Part shown: positions 1-7,027 of the stretch, one piece after another | How positions within the stretch are numbered: the first letter of the stretch is position 1 | How the letters are laid out: each line of letters starts with the position of its first letter | NCBI GenBank assembly: GCA_052390035.1 | Contig: JBQTHI010000129.1 | Location: 1 to 10,233, forward strand | Reading direction: 5' to 3' | Length of the DNA stretch: 10,233 nucleotides | Source: JBQTHI01 sp052390035 | GTDB lineage: Bacteria; Actinomycetota; Acidimicrobiia; Spongiisociales; ZC4RG35 | Notes under the pieces: generated by a model | Told to the model about the DNA's origin: nothing | The model's database searches: none | What the model saw: only the letters and a program-made list of their open reading frames with translations | Position numbers and translations under genes: made by a program

Positions 1-278
1 ACGAAGACGCCCACCAGGTGTTCGTGGGTGAGGGAGAGGTCCAGCTCTCCCCTACCGAATTTCGGCTGCTCCGCTATCTGATGCTCAACCGGGACCGGGT
101 GATGTCGAAGGATCAAATCCTCGACTATGTCCGGGAGTACGACTTTGGGGGCAATGCGGGGATCGTGGAGACCTACATCGGCTATCTAAGGCGCAAGCTC
201 GGATCGGAGTATGGCGGCCGGCTGCAGACCGTCCGCGGTTTCGGATACGTGCTGCGAAGCCCCGAGCGGAGTGGCTGA
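1..278 (+). CDS. OmpR/PhoB-family response regulator, C-terminal DNA-binding domain (5' end outside window)
   Basis: The reading frame is already open at base 3, so the receiver domain lies upstream of the window. What is visible is the winged-helix effector domain typical of OmpR/PhoB regulators: the strand-helix start SPTEFRLLRYLMLNRDRVMS, the recognition-helix region around VETYIGYLRRKLG, and the wing LQTVRGFGYVLR just before the stop. In this family the domain binds tandem direct DNA repeats as a head-to-tail dimer. The stop is 5 bases before the start of the histidine kinase, so the two are almost certainly co-transcribed cognate partners. The direct repeats at 1671-1710, downstream of the kinase, are a plausible target. 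A GTG at base 18 is in frame but falls inside the domain and is not a real start. Confidence 0.95.
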   Translation, partial: EDAHQVFVGEGEVQLSPTEFRLLRYLMLNRDRVMSKDQILDYVREYDFGGNAGIVETYIGYLRRKLGSEYGGRLQTVRGFGYVLRSPERSG

Positions 279-283
279 CCCAG

Positions 284-1666
284 ATGACACTTCGGGCCCG
301 GCTGATAGCCGCCTTCACTCTCCTCTTGTTGGTGGTGGTCGCCGCCTGTGGGGTGGTGGCCGTGCGGTCTACTCAGCGAGTGCTGATCGGCCAGATCGAT
401 GACCGCATCGCCGCCGTGCTGGCACGGGCGTCCAGGCTGACCGTCGATTCCCTTCCCAACAACCCCGCCGTCAACCGGCTGTTTGCCGAGCTCCTGCTGG
501 GCGAGGATCGAAGGCTGATCGCGGCCTCGCCCTCTGGGCTGGAAGGTGAACCCGACCCTCTCCCGGCAATCGATCACCTGCCGCTCCCGGCCGATCGCCG
601 CGGTCAGATCGTGACCGTACCGGCGGCCGCGGGAGACTTCAGTTATCGAGCCGGGGTGGTCCGCACCAGAGGAGGGCTCACCATTGTCTATGCCCAGCCG
701 TTGCGCGAGGTGGAGGCGGCCACCAGATTCCTCACCCGGCGCATGCTCGTGGCCGGGGCCCTCATTTTGACGGCCGGCTTGGTCGCCGTCTGGCTCACGG
801 TTCGCAGGGGACTGCGTCCGATCAACGACATGATCGCCACCGCGTCGGCCATCGCCGAAGGAGACCTGGCTCGCCGCATCCCTGAGGCCGAGCCCGAATC
901 GGAGCTGGGCAGGCTGGGGTCGGCCCTCAACCACATGTTGTGGAGCATCGAAACCGCTTTCGCGGCCGAGGCCCGCGCCAAGGACCAGTTGAAACAGTTC
1001 GTGGCCGACGCCTCCCACGAGCTGCGGACCCCGCTGTCAGCCATCTCCGGGTATGCCGAGTTGCATCGCAAAGGCGCCTTGGACCAGGCCGGTGGCACCG
1101 ATCACGCCATGCGCCGCATCGAGGCCGAGGGACGGCGGATGGCAAGCCTCGTCGAGGATCTTTTGCTGCTCGCCCGCCTCGATCTCGCCGAACCAATCGA
1201 GCGCCGGCCGTTGGACCTCACCGGGATCGTTCGGGACGCGGCCGCCGATTCGACCGCCATCGACCCCGAGAGGGCCATCGACGTCGAGGCCGTCGGGCCG
1301 GTCTGGATAGCGGGCCATGAGGAGCGTCTCATGCAGGTCTTCGCCAACCTTTTCGCCAACGTGCGGACGCACACCCCGCCGGCCACCGGCGCTTCGGTAA
1401 CCCTAAGAGAGAACGGCGAGACAGCCGAGGTGGTGGTTACCGACCACGGTTCGGGATTCCCCCCGGCCGGCTTCGCCAAGGTCTTTGATCGTTTTGCCCG
1501 CTTCCACACCAACACCCCTGGCGGCGGTCCCGATCACCGCGGCGCCGGCCTGGGCCTGGCAATTGTGGCCGCCATCGTCGCGGCCCACGGCGGCACCGTG
1601 GTCGCCGAGAACGCCGAAGGGGCGGGGGCTCGGATCATTGTGCGGATCCCTCGGATCCGGCTCTGA
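284..1666 (+). CDS. Membrane sensor histidine kinase (HAMP-HisKA-HATPase)
   Basis: This 460-residue protein is a classical two-component sensor kinase. Transmembrane segments lie at about residues 7-27 and 152-173, enclosing a roughly 125-residue extracytoplasmic sensor region with no domain I recognise. A HAMP linker (about 174-220) follows, with RGLRPINDM and AEGDLARRIP. The dimerisation/phosphoacceptor helix carries ASHELRTPLSAISGYAEL, with His245 the phosphorylated residue. The ATPase domain shows the N box (N355-LFA-N359), G1 box (D387-H-G-S-G391), F box (F401-DRF) and G2 box (G420-AGLGLAI), so every catalytic box is present and the enzyme should be active. It phosphorylates the regulator encoded 5 bases upstream. 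The layout resembles actinobacterial TrcS/MprB-like kinases, but I cannot assign orthology or a signal. The only odd point is Val rather than Ala after Asn359. Confidence 0.95.
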   Translation: MTLRARLIAAFTLLLLVVVAACGVVAVRSTQRVLIGQIDDRIAAVLARASRLTVDSLPNNPAVNRLFAELLLGEDRRLIAASPSGLEGEPDPLPAIDHLPLPADRRGQIVTVPAAAGDFSYRAGVVRTRGGLTIVYAQPLREVEAATRFLTRRMLVAGALILTAGLVAVWLTVRRGLRPINDMIATASAIAEGDLARRIPEAEPESELGRLGSALNHMLWSIETAFAAEARAKDQLKQFVADASHELRTPLSAISGYAELHRKGALDQAGGTDHAMRRIEAEGRRMASLVEDLLLLARLDLAEPIERRPLDLTGIVRDAAADSTAIDPERAIDVEAVGPVWIAGHEERLMQVFANLFANVRTHTPPATGASVTLRENGETAEVVVTDHGSGFPPAGFAKVFDRFARFHTNTPGGGPDHRGAGLGLAIVAAIVAAHGGTVVAENAEGAGARIIVRIPRIRL

Positions 1667-1670
1667 TCAC

Positions 1671-1710
1671 TTCCCAGCCAATACTCAGCCGGGGCCTAAT
1701 CGGTTCCCAG
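1671..1710 (+). promoter_or_regulatory. Direct-repeat operator, probable response-regulator binding site
   Basis: Heptamers TTCCCAG (1671-1677), TACTCAG (1682-1688) and TTCCCAG (1704-1710) begin exactly 11 and 22 bases apart, so all lie on the same face of the helix; the 11-bp slot at 1693 is occupied by a diverged sequence. Seven-base direct repeats with 4-base spacers are the known binding architecture of PhoB/OmpR-type regulators. The site begins 5 bases after the kinase stop and ends about 50 bases before the secreted-protein start, the position expected for an activator site of that gene. Seen: the repeats and their phase. Inferred: binding by the regulator encoded at the left edge. I do not see a convincing -10/-35 pair beside it. 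Confidence 0.5.
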
Positions 1711-1762
1711 GGTGGTGATCGATGCTGACGGTGATGGCAAACCAACCAGAAAGGAGTCCATC

Positions 1763-2365
1763 ATGACCGGCAGAAGGAGGCTGGCACTGGCCGCCACTAT
1801 CGTCGCATCGTCGTTGTTGCTCGGTGCCACCGTGTTCGCTCCCGTCGTGGGGGGAGCCCAGGAGAGCCCGACCGGCCAGCCGACCGACCATGTAACCGAT
1901 CAGGCCAGCGATCGTCAGCTCGAAAGGGGCGCACGCGTCCGGGGTGCCCTCCAGCCCCTGGTCGAAGAGGGTGTTATCACGGCCGAGCAGGCCGACGCCG
2001 TCACCCGTCGGCTCGTGGCCGCCTTCCCCGGCCGGCCGGGACACTTCGTCCCCCGCGGCGTCGTCCGGGGTGGTCTGGAGGATGCCGCCGGTGCCATCGG
2101 CATAGAGCCACGGACGCTGGTCGAAGCTCTCCAGGCCGGTCAAACCATCGCTGAGGTCGCCGAAGCCAACGGCGTGGATCCCCAGCTGGTGATCGATGCC
2201 ATGGTGGCCGACTTCAACGCCCGGGTTGATGAAGCCCTCGAGCAAGAAAAGATCTCAGAGGAGCAGGCGGCTCATCTCAAGGAAGCAGCCGAGTCCCGGA
2301 TCACCAACGTGGTCAATGGGGAAGTCGACTTCCGCTTGGGATTCTGGGCGGCGCCCTCCGCCTGA
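1763..2365 (+). CDS. Secreted helical protein of unknown function, adjacent to the two-component system
   Basis: The ATG at 1763 is chosen because AGAAAGGAG (1747-1755) precedes it at ideal spacing and because it places a signal peptide at the very N-terminus: Arg-rich MTGRRR, hydrophobic residues 7-28, then an Ala-X-Ala-like end with probable cleavage near Gly-Gly-Ala-Gln (about residue 32). The mature part of about 168 residues begins with a Thr/Asp/Gln-rich linker and is then helical. Two helix-turn segments look alike: LVEEGVITAEQADAV (67-80) and LEQEKISEEQAAHL (159-172). The middle has IGIEPRTLVEALQAGQTIAE (112-131) followed by a VDPQLVIDAM helix. I know this pattern from unnamed secreted actinobacterial proteins. 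No enzyme motif or cysteine pair is visible. Position and the upstream repeats suggest it is a target or sensory partner of the two-component system. An in-frame GTG at 1712 would give 17 extra residues but would bury the signal peptide. Confidence 0.85.
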   Translation: MTGRRRLALAATIVASSLLLGATVFAPVVGGAQESPTGQPTDHVTDQASDRQLERGARVRGALQPLVEEGVITAEQADAVTRRLVAAFPGRPGHFVPRGVVRGGLEDAAGAIGIEPRTLVEALQAGQTIAEVAEANGVDPQLVIDAMVADFNARVDEALEQEKISEEQAAHLKEAAESRITNVVNGEVDFRLGFWAAPSA

Positions 2366-2374
2366 TGGCCGCAA

Positions 2375-2423
2375 GAGCGGGTGGGACAGAGGCGGCCCGA
2401 CGGTCGGGCCGCCTCTCCCGCTC
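2375..2423. terminator. Long hairpin between convergent genes, probable bidirectional terminator
   Basis: A perfect 13-bp stem (AGAGGCGGCCCGA at 2388-2400 with its complement at 2404-2416) closes a 3-base loop. An outer 7-bp stem (GAGCGGG at 2375-2381 with CCCGCTC at 2417-2423) extends it, separated by a one-sided 6-base bulge on the 5' arm (2382-2387). It sits 9 bases after the secreted-protein stop and overlaps the stop codon of the convergent PHP gene, so it can fold in both transcripts. There is no T tract on either strand, which is common for GC-rich actinobacterial terminators. Confidence 0.75.
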
Positions 2424-3321
2424 AGCCCCTGAACAGTGGCTGGGACCAGGCGATGCCCTGGCCGACGGACACCCGGGCTCGTAGGTAACCATCGGCCGGA
2501 GGCATGCAGCTGGCCGCCACGCCGAAGCTTCGCTCGCACACCTCCCCGTTGGCGATGAATTCAATCCATCCGGGAGCGGCCGTCTCGATCTCGATCCCCG
2601 ACGATTGGATGTCGACCCTCGCCAGCTCGGGTCCGGTCGATGCGTAGAACCGCCCGAGCGAAAGGGCCGTGAGAATCTGGTCTTGGCTAAGTTCATCCGC
2701 CTCGACCATCACCCAGCCGCGACCCGGGTTGGAAAACTCGGGACCCCAACTCCGGAAGTCATGGGCGTCATCGACCGCGATGCCGTAGAGGCGACGCCCG
2801 GCATTCAACAACCTATCCCAAACCAGGTCCATGGTCGGCAGCGACTCGGTCCCGAAGCTGTAGCTGAGGGGATGTCCGTTGAAGACCTCGAAATGCGACA
2901 GACCCTCGAGCCGCTCCATGTCCTCCCAACTCACCGATGCCCAGAAATTGGGGTGGTTGAGACTGGGAATCGCTCCGTCGTCGAGCACCCGGTCGACCAT
3001 CGATTGGAGAACCTCGGCAACCGATTCGCCATTGGACGGGCCAAGCCGGTGCGAAGTGTTGAGACCGTTTACATGGAGGGCATAGGTCGAGTCGCCCGCC
3101 GCCCACCATGAGGACAGCTCCTCTCCCGGGACAAGGACCAGGTCCCGACCTTCGCCCCGCAGGACCGCCTGGAGTTCAGACACGTTGACCCGGACGTTGT
3201 GATCGGTGATGGCGAGGAACTGGTATCCGTGGTCGTCATACCAACGGGCCACCTCCGCCAAGGGACTATCGCCGTCCGACGCGTCGGTATGGGTGTGGAG
3301 ATTTCCTTTCAACCAGGTCAT
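2422..3321 (-). CDS. PHP-domain metal-dependent phosphoesterase/hydrolase
   Basis: The 299-residue protein starts with the PHP signature: NLHTHTDASDGD gives metal ligands His9 and His11. Further ligand candidates follow in family order: AITDHN (Asp40-His41), GEE (Glu67), ALHVNGL (His83), LNHPN (His123), FEVFNG (Glu145) and DDAHD (Asp184-Asp185/His187). The complete set indicates an active multinuclear metal hydrolase, probably acting on a phosphoester, as in the family related to polymerase-associated PHP, histidinol phosphatase and CehA/McbA-like hydrolases. The substrate cannot be read. Residues from about 230 form a C-terminal beta-rich extension. There is no signal peptide, so it is likely cytoplasmic. 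It is divergent from the YIDPGTGS cassette across 136 bases and convergent with the secreted-protein gene; the hairpin at its stop ends it. I see no clear ribosome-binding site before the ATG. Confidence 0.88.
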   Translation of the reverse strand: MTWLKGNLHTHTDASDGDSPLAEVARWYDDHGYQFLAITDHNVRVNVSELQAVLRGEGRDLVLVPGEELSSWWAAGDSTYALHVNGLNTSHRLGPSNGESVAEVLQSMVDRVLDDGAIPSLNHPNFWASVSWEDMERLEGLSHFEVFNGHPLSYSFGTESLPTMDLVWDRLLNAGRRLYGIAVDDAHDFRSWGPEFSNPGRGWVMVEADELSQDQILTALSLGRFYASTGPELARVDIQSSGIEIETAAPGWIEFIANGEVCERSFGVAASCMPPADGYLRARVSVGQGIAWSQPLFRG

Positions 3322-3457
3322 AACTTGCTGCTACCTGCGTCCGTTCCGCTCTCTCCGGGACCCGGCATTTCCCCAAAATTTGCTCGCCGTTAATCTCGGG
3401 GTTCGCGGGCCTGGAAAGGCCCTCGTCAGACAACCACCCCTCACTGAGGAAACAATC

Positions 3458-3622
3458 GTGATCTTCGCATACATCGACCCTGGGACCGGAAGCCTCTTGT
3501 TGCAAGCGGTATTGGGCGGCGTGGCAGGATTGGCCGTCTTCTTCAGGACCTTTGGCCGCCGCCTCCTCCGTCGCCACCCCCGCACGTCCGCCCCTGCCGA
3601 GAGTACATCCGCCGACGCCTGA
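3458..3622 (+). CDS. 54-residue YIDPGTGS membrane miniprotein
   Basis: The start is GTG at 3458, set by GAGGA (3446-3450) seven bases upstream. The product begins MIFAYIDPGTGSLLLQAVLG, continues as one hydrophobic segment (about residues 11-29, rich in Leu, Val, Gly, Ala) and then FFRTFGRRLLRRH, a basic amphipathic stretch, before a small Ala/Ser-rich tail. It is therefore a single-span miniprotein with its basic side probably cytoplasmic. I recall short proteins with a YIDPGTGS start in many bacteria as conserved hypotheticals near membrane sulfatase-like and methyltransferase genes, which matches the two genes here (31 bases to the next start); that is memory, not a search. A longer reading from 3206 is open but runs through the antisense of the PHP gene and is rejected. 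Function unknown. Confidence 0.8.
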   Translation: MIFAYIDPGTGSLLLQAVLGGVAGLAVFFRTFGRRLLRRHPRTSAPAESTSADA

Positions 3623-3653
3623 AACCGACCGGACACAGGCGGTGGCTTGACTC

Positions 3654-5003
3654 ATGTTCGACCCTGGGTCCTTTCGCGACCCCGCCAGCCGGGTTGGGTA
3701 TGAGGGCAACCTGGTGCAGCGCATCCTCACCGAGCAGGGCCAGGCACATTGGGCCGCCCTGGAGCGGTCGAGGCTATTCCGCGAATGGACTGCATCCGGA
3801 GGTCTGATCGGAACCCACGCCGACCCCGTGAACGTAGGGGTTCTGAATCATGATCGGATCCCCTTCTGGTCGTACCCGTACGAGTGGAGCTTTTCGATGT
3901 TGCGCGAGGCGGCGCGTCTTCAACTCGACATTCTCCAAGCGGCGCTCGCAGACGGCTTGACATTGAAAGACTCCACCCCCTACAACATCCAGTTCCGGGG
4001 TATCAGGCCGGTGTTCATCGACATCGGCTCGTTCCGCCCATATTCCGACGGCGAACCCTGGCTGGGCTACGGCCAGTTCTGTCGTCAGTTCCTCTATCCG
4101 ATCATGATCCAGGCCCACGCCGGCATCCCATTCCAGCCGTGGCTGCGGGGCTCGCTCGATGGGATCGACCCCGAACATGCCCGCCGGGTTCTCGGCGGAC
4201 CTCGGCGGCTTCGGCCTGGAGTAACCGTCGACGTGGTGCTGCAGGCCCGTGCCACGCGGCGCACGGCCTCTGACCGTGACCTGCGAGGTGAACTCACTGC
4301 CGCCGGCTTCAAACCCGAGATGATCACGGCCAACGTGCGACGGCTCCGCCGTGTCATCGACCAGACCGAGTGGTCACCGTCGACTTCGACCTGGTCGGAA
4401 TACGCCGCCTGCGGTCACGTTGGGAAGCAGCGCACCGCCAAAGCCGAGTTCGTTCAACGCGTGATCGGCGACCGTCGGCGCCGACTGATCTGGGATCTGG
4501 GTGCCAACGACGGGTACTTCTCACGACTGGTTGCGCCGATGGCCGATCTGGTGGTAGCGGCGGACGCCGACGATGTCGTCGTCGATCAACTGTTCCGCTC
4601 CCTACAGCAAGACGGACCGGGCAACATACTTCCGCTGGTCTTCGATCTCTCTGATCCATCCCCCGGACTGGGCTGGCGGGGAAGGGAGCGGCGCCGCTTC
4701 GAGGATCGCGCCCACCCTGACCTGGTTCTGCTGCTGGCAATCGTTCACCATCTGGTGATTGCCGGGAATCTGCCCATCGAAGAGATCATCGAATGGCTCG
4801 CCTCACTCCAGACCGAAGTCGTCTTCGAGTGGGTGCCTCCCGAGGATGCGATGGCGAGAAGACTGATGGTCTCAAAAAGGCCCGAAGAGATCCACCCTGA
4901 CTACCGCGAGGGCACCTTCCGATCACTTCTCAAGGGCCGCTTCGAGGTCGCAAACGAGACGCGGATCGAAGGGCGGACACTGCTTCATCTCATCCCCCGC
5001 TGA
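3654..5003 (+). CDS. Kinase-like N-terminal domain fused to class I SAM-dependent methyltransferase
   Basis: The 449-residue protein has two parts. The C-terminal half (about 255-449) is a Rossmann methyltransferase: motif I is LIWDLGANDGYFSR (278-291), an acidic residue ends the second strand (VVAADADD, around 302-307), and LLLAIVHHL (359-367) matches the motif IV/post-strand-4 region. The N-terminal half holds LKDSTPYNIQF (104-114) followed by VFIDIGSF (120-127): Asp106, Asn111 and Asp123 have the D-x4-N then D spacing of the catalytic and metal-binding loops of aminoglycoside-phosphotransferase/protein-kinase folds. I recall this N-terminal pattern from proteins annotated NoeA-like or simply SAM methyltransferase. 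The substrate is unknown. Its stop overlaps the start of the sulfatase-like gene (TGATG), so the two are translationally coupled. A weak GGTGG precedes the ATG. No signal peptide or membrane segment is visible, so it is probably cytosolic. Confidence 0.85.
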   Translation: MFDPGSFRDPASRVGYEGNLVQRILTEQGQAHWAALERSRLFREWTASGGLIGTHADPVNVGVLNHDRIPFWSYPYEWSFSMLREAARLQLDILQAALADGLTLKDSTPYNIQFRGIRPVFIDIGSFRPYSDGEPWLGYGQFCRQFLYPIMIQAHAGIPFQPWLRGSLDGIDPEHARRVLGGPRRLRPGVTVDVVLQARATRRTASDRDLRGELTAAGFKPEMITANVRRLRRVIDQTEWSPSTSTWSEYAACGHVGKQRTAKAEFVQRVIGDRRRRLIWDLGANDGYFSRLVAPMADLVVAADADDVVVDQLFRSLQQDGPGNILPLVFDLSDPSPGLGWRGRERRRFEDRAHPDLVLLLAIVHHLVIAGNLPIEEIIEWLASLQTEVVFEWVPPEDAMARRLMVSKRPEEIHPDYREGTFRSLLKGRFEVANETRIEGRTLLHLIPR

Positions 5004-7018
5004 TGGTCAGGCCCTGGTTTCTGCGCTTCGCCACCCCAATGGTGCTGGCGGCTTTCGCTCTCACCTGGCCGGTGCTCGACATCCTTGGCAACAACGCCGA
5101 GTTTTTCATTGCCCGTGGCTCGGGCCGGGTCGAAATCGTCCTCGTGGCGGTGATCCTTGGGCTAGCGATTCCGGTGCTCGCCGGTCTACCCGGTCTCCTC
5201 GACGGCAGGGTTGGACGGGCCGTCTCGACGGTGTGGACCTGGTTCCTCGCCTCCATGCTGGCTCTGCTGGTACTCCGCCGTTTGGGCTCGGGGCCTGTCC
5301 TCACCGGGGTCGGGGCGATCGCCGGCGGGGCGTTGATCACTGCCGCCACGCCCCGTTTCGAGTGGGGCAGGAACCTGGTCCGCTACTTGAGTGCCGCCCC
5401 CGCGGTGATGTTCGCCTTTTTTCTGCTGGCCACTCCGGCCGGAGGCATCGTCACCGACCCGGGGGCGCCCCCGGCCGGGGCGATCCGGCCCGTCAACCCC
5501 GTACCCCTCGTCCTGATCATCTTTGACGAGTTTCCGCTGACCTCCCTCATCGATCGGATCGGCAATCTGCGGGCCGACCGATACCCCAACTTCGCCCGGC
5601 TGGCCGATGACGGCATCTGGTATCGCAACGCGGTGACTGTCCAGCAGCAAACCGAACACTCCGTCCCGGCCATCCTCACCGGGATCGATCCGGCCCAGTC
5701 GTTGGAGCCTTTTGCCGGCCACTACCCCGGGAGCCTCTTCACGGCACTGAGCGCCAGCCACCAGTTGTTTGTCGACGAGGCCATAACCCGCCTCTGCCCC
5801 GTCACGATCTGCGAAAACCTGATCGTCGATGCAGAGTCCGGGGCCTCTCGCCTGGTGAGCGACCTCGGCATCATCACCGGTCATGTGCTGCTTCCCCAAT
5901 GGGCAACCGGGTCCCTACCGGAGGTGGATCACTCCTGGGGCGACTTTGGCGCGGCCACGGCCGACTTTGACCCCATCGCCTCGTTCAACCATGCACGCCG
6001 AGGCGATCCTCGTCGCTCGCTCGAATTGCTCGCAGACCGCATCCGGACCTTGCAGTCGGAGAAGCCACCGTTTTTCTTCACCCATGCCCTCCTCCCCCAC
6101 AATCCCTGGCAGTTGCTGCCCACCGGTCAGCGGTACCCGCTCGACTCAGAAAGGATGCCGGGAAGTAGCAAGACGGGTTGGGGGGAGGATGAGTGGCTGG
6201 CATCCCAGGCTCTCCAGCGGCACCTCTTGCAGGTGGGTTATGTCGACCGAGCACTTGGCGATGTGTTGGCGGCGCTGGATGAGGCGGAGCTTTACGACCG
6301 GGCGATGATTGTCGTGGTTGCCGACCACGGCATCGCACTCAAGACCAATCTGGAACATTGGCGCCAAATCTCCGAGGAGACCATCGGCGAGATCGCCGCC
6401 GTGCCCCTGTTTGTGAAGCCTCCCTTGGGCAGCGATCCTGCCCTTGAGGATCGGATCGACGATCGTCGCAGTCTCACCATCGACATCGTTCCCACCATCG
6501 CCGAGGTGATGGGCTTCGATCCGCCCTGGACCACCGTCGGAGTCTCGTTACTCGGGCCACTCCCGGAACGGGACGAGTCGTTCACCACCGGGCCGGGCGG
6601 GTCGGTCACCTACGGTGTCGATGGAAGCCAGAAGCTGGTGGCCGCGGGCCACCAAGAAACCTGGTTTCCGAACGGCGATCCATACGAGTTGCTCCCTCCC
6701 GGCGCGGTCAACCTGGTCGGCACGTTTCTCGACAAGCTGACCTCCGACGAGACCCGCTATCGGTTTTCGATCGATCACCCCGACTGGTACTCAGATGTCG
6801 ACCCCGATGGGGATCTGGTCCCGGCGCGGATCACCGGCGTGATCGCAGGGTTGGGCGACCAGGACATCCACCTGGCGGTAGCCGTCAACGGCGTCGTCGA
6901 GGCCGTGGTTCGTTCTTACCACGACCGTGGCGAAACCGGGTTTCAGGCGATGGTGCGACCGGCTGCATTCCAGAGAGGCGCCAATCTGATCGAGGTCGTG
7001 CCAGTCCCCGCCGGCTGA
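5003..7018 (+). CDS. Membrane-anchored sulfatase/alkaline-phosphatase superfamily enzyme
   Basis: The 671-residue protein starts with about five hydrophobic spans (roughly residues 10-28, 43-62, 75-92, 98-115 and 130-146), then a large soluble domain expected outside the membrane. That domain carries superfamily landmarks: VLIIFDEFP (170-178) with first metal ligand Asp175; NAVTVQQQTEHSVPAILTG (209-227), where Thr217 stands at the nucleophile position instead of the formylglycine-forming Cys/Ser of true sulfatases; FFFTHALLPHNPW (357-369) with His361/His366; and VVVADHG (437-443) with Asp441-His442. A Thr nucleophile is typical of lipoteichoic-acid-synthase, phosphoethanolamine-transferase and related phospho-transferases/hydrolases, so this is more likely a phospho-group transferase or phosphodiesterase than a sulfatase. 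Residues about 585-671 form a separate beta-rich C-terminal domain. It overlaps the methyltransferase by one base pair set (TGATG). Exact substrate is not readable. Confidence 0.88.
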   Translation: MVRPWFLRFATPMVLAAFALTWPVLDILGNNAEFFIARGSGRVEIVLVAVILGLAIPVLAGLPGLLDGRVGRAVSTVWTWFLASMLALLVLRRLGSGPVLTGVGAIAGGALITAATPRFEWGRNLVRYLSAAPAVMFAFFLLATPAGGIVTDPGAPPAGAIRPVNPVPLVLIIFDEFPLTSLIDRIGNLRADRYPNFARLADDGIWYRNAVTVQQQTEHSVPAILTGIDPAQSLEPFAGHYPGSLFTALSASHQLFVDEAITRLCPVTICENLIVDAESGASRLVSDLGIITGHVLLPQWATGSLPEVDHSWGDFGAATADFDPIASFNHARRGDPRRSLELLADRIRTLQSEKPPFFFTHALLPHNPWQLLPTGQRYPLDSERMPGSSKTGWGEDEWLASQALQRHLLQVGYVDRALGDVLAALDEAELYDRAMIVVVADHGIALKTNLEHWRQISEETIGEIAAVPLFVKPPLGSDPALEDRIDDRRSLTIDIVPTIAEVMGFDPPWTTVGVSLLGPLPERDESFTTGPGGSVTYGVDGSQKLVAAGHQETWFPNGDPYELLPPGAVNLVGTFLDKLTSDETRYRFSIDHPDWYSDVDPDGDLVPARITGVIAGLGDQDIHLAVAVNGVVEAVVRSYHDRGETGFQAMVRPAAFQRGANLIEVVPVPAG

Positions 7019-7027
7019 GGCGCTCAG
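7015..7027. other. Small inverted repeat carrying both stop codons of convergent genes
   Basis: CTGAG (7015-7019), a GCG loop and CTCAG (7023-7027) form a perfect 5-bp hairpin. It contains the TGA of the sulfatase-like gene (7016-7018) and, on the other strand, the TGA of the dodecin gene (7026-7024). Only 5 bases lie between the two coding regions. The stem is short and has no T tract, so by itself it is unlikely to terminate transcription. Confidence 0.4.

Noticed and set aside
182..1018. Long open frame on the minus strand opposite the histidine kinase (278 residues)
   Set aside because: It is antisense to a fully motif-supported kinase, is Gly/Arg/Asp/His-rich low-complexity, and is a typical GC-rich shadow.
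1712..1762. GTG start 17 codons upstream of the secreted protein
   Set aside because: It puts polar residues before the signal peptide and has no ribosome-binding site; ATG 1763 has AGAAAGGAG.
3206..3457. In-frame 5' extension of the YIDPGTGS miniprotein
   Set aside because: It runs through the antisense of the PHP gene and lacks a plausible start region, while GTG 3458 has a well-placed GAGGA.
3322..3457. TAATCT near 3392 as a -10 box for the YIDPGTGS cassette
   Set aside because: No acceptable -35 at 16-18 bases upstream; the interval must hold divergent promoters but I cannot place them.
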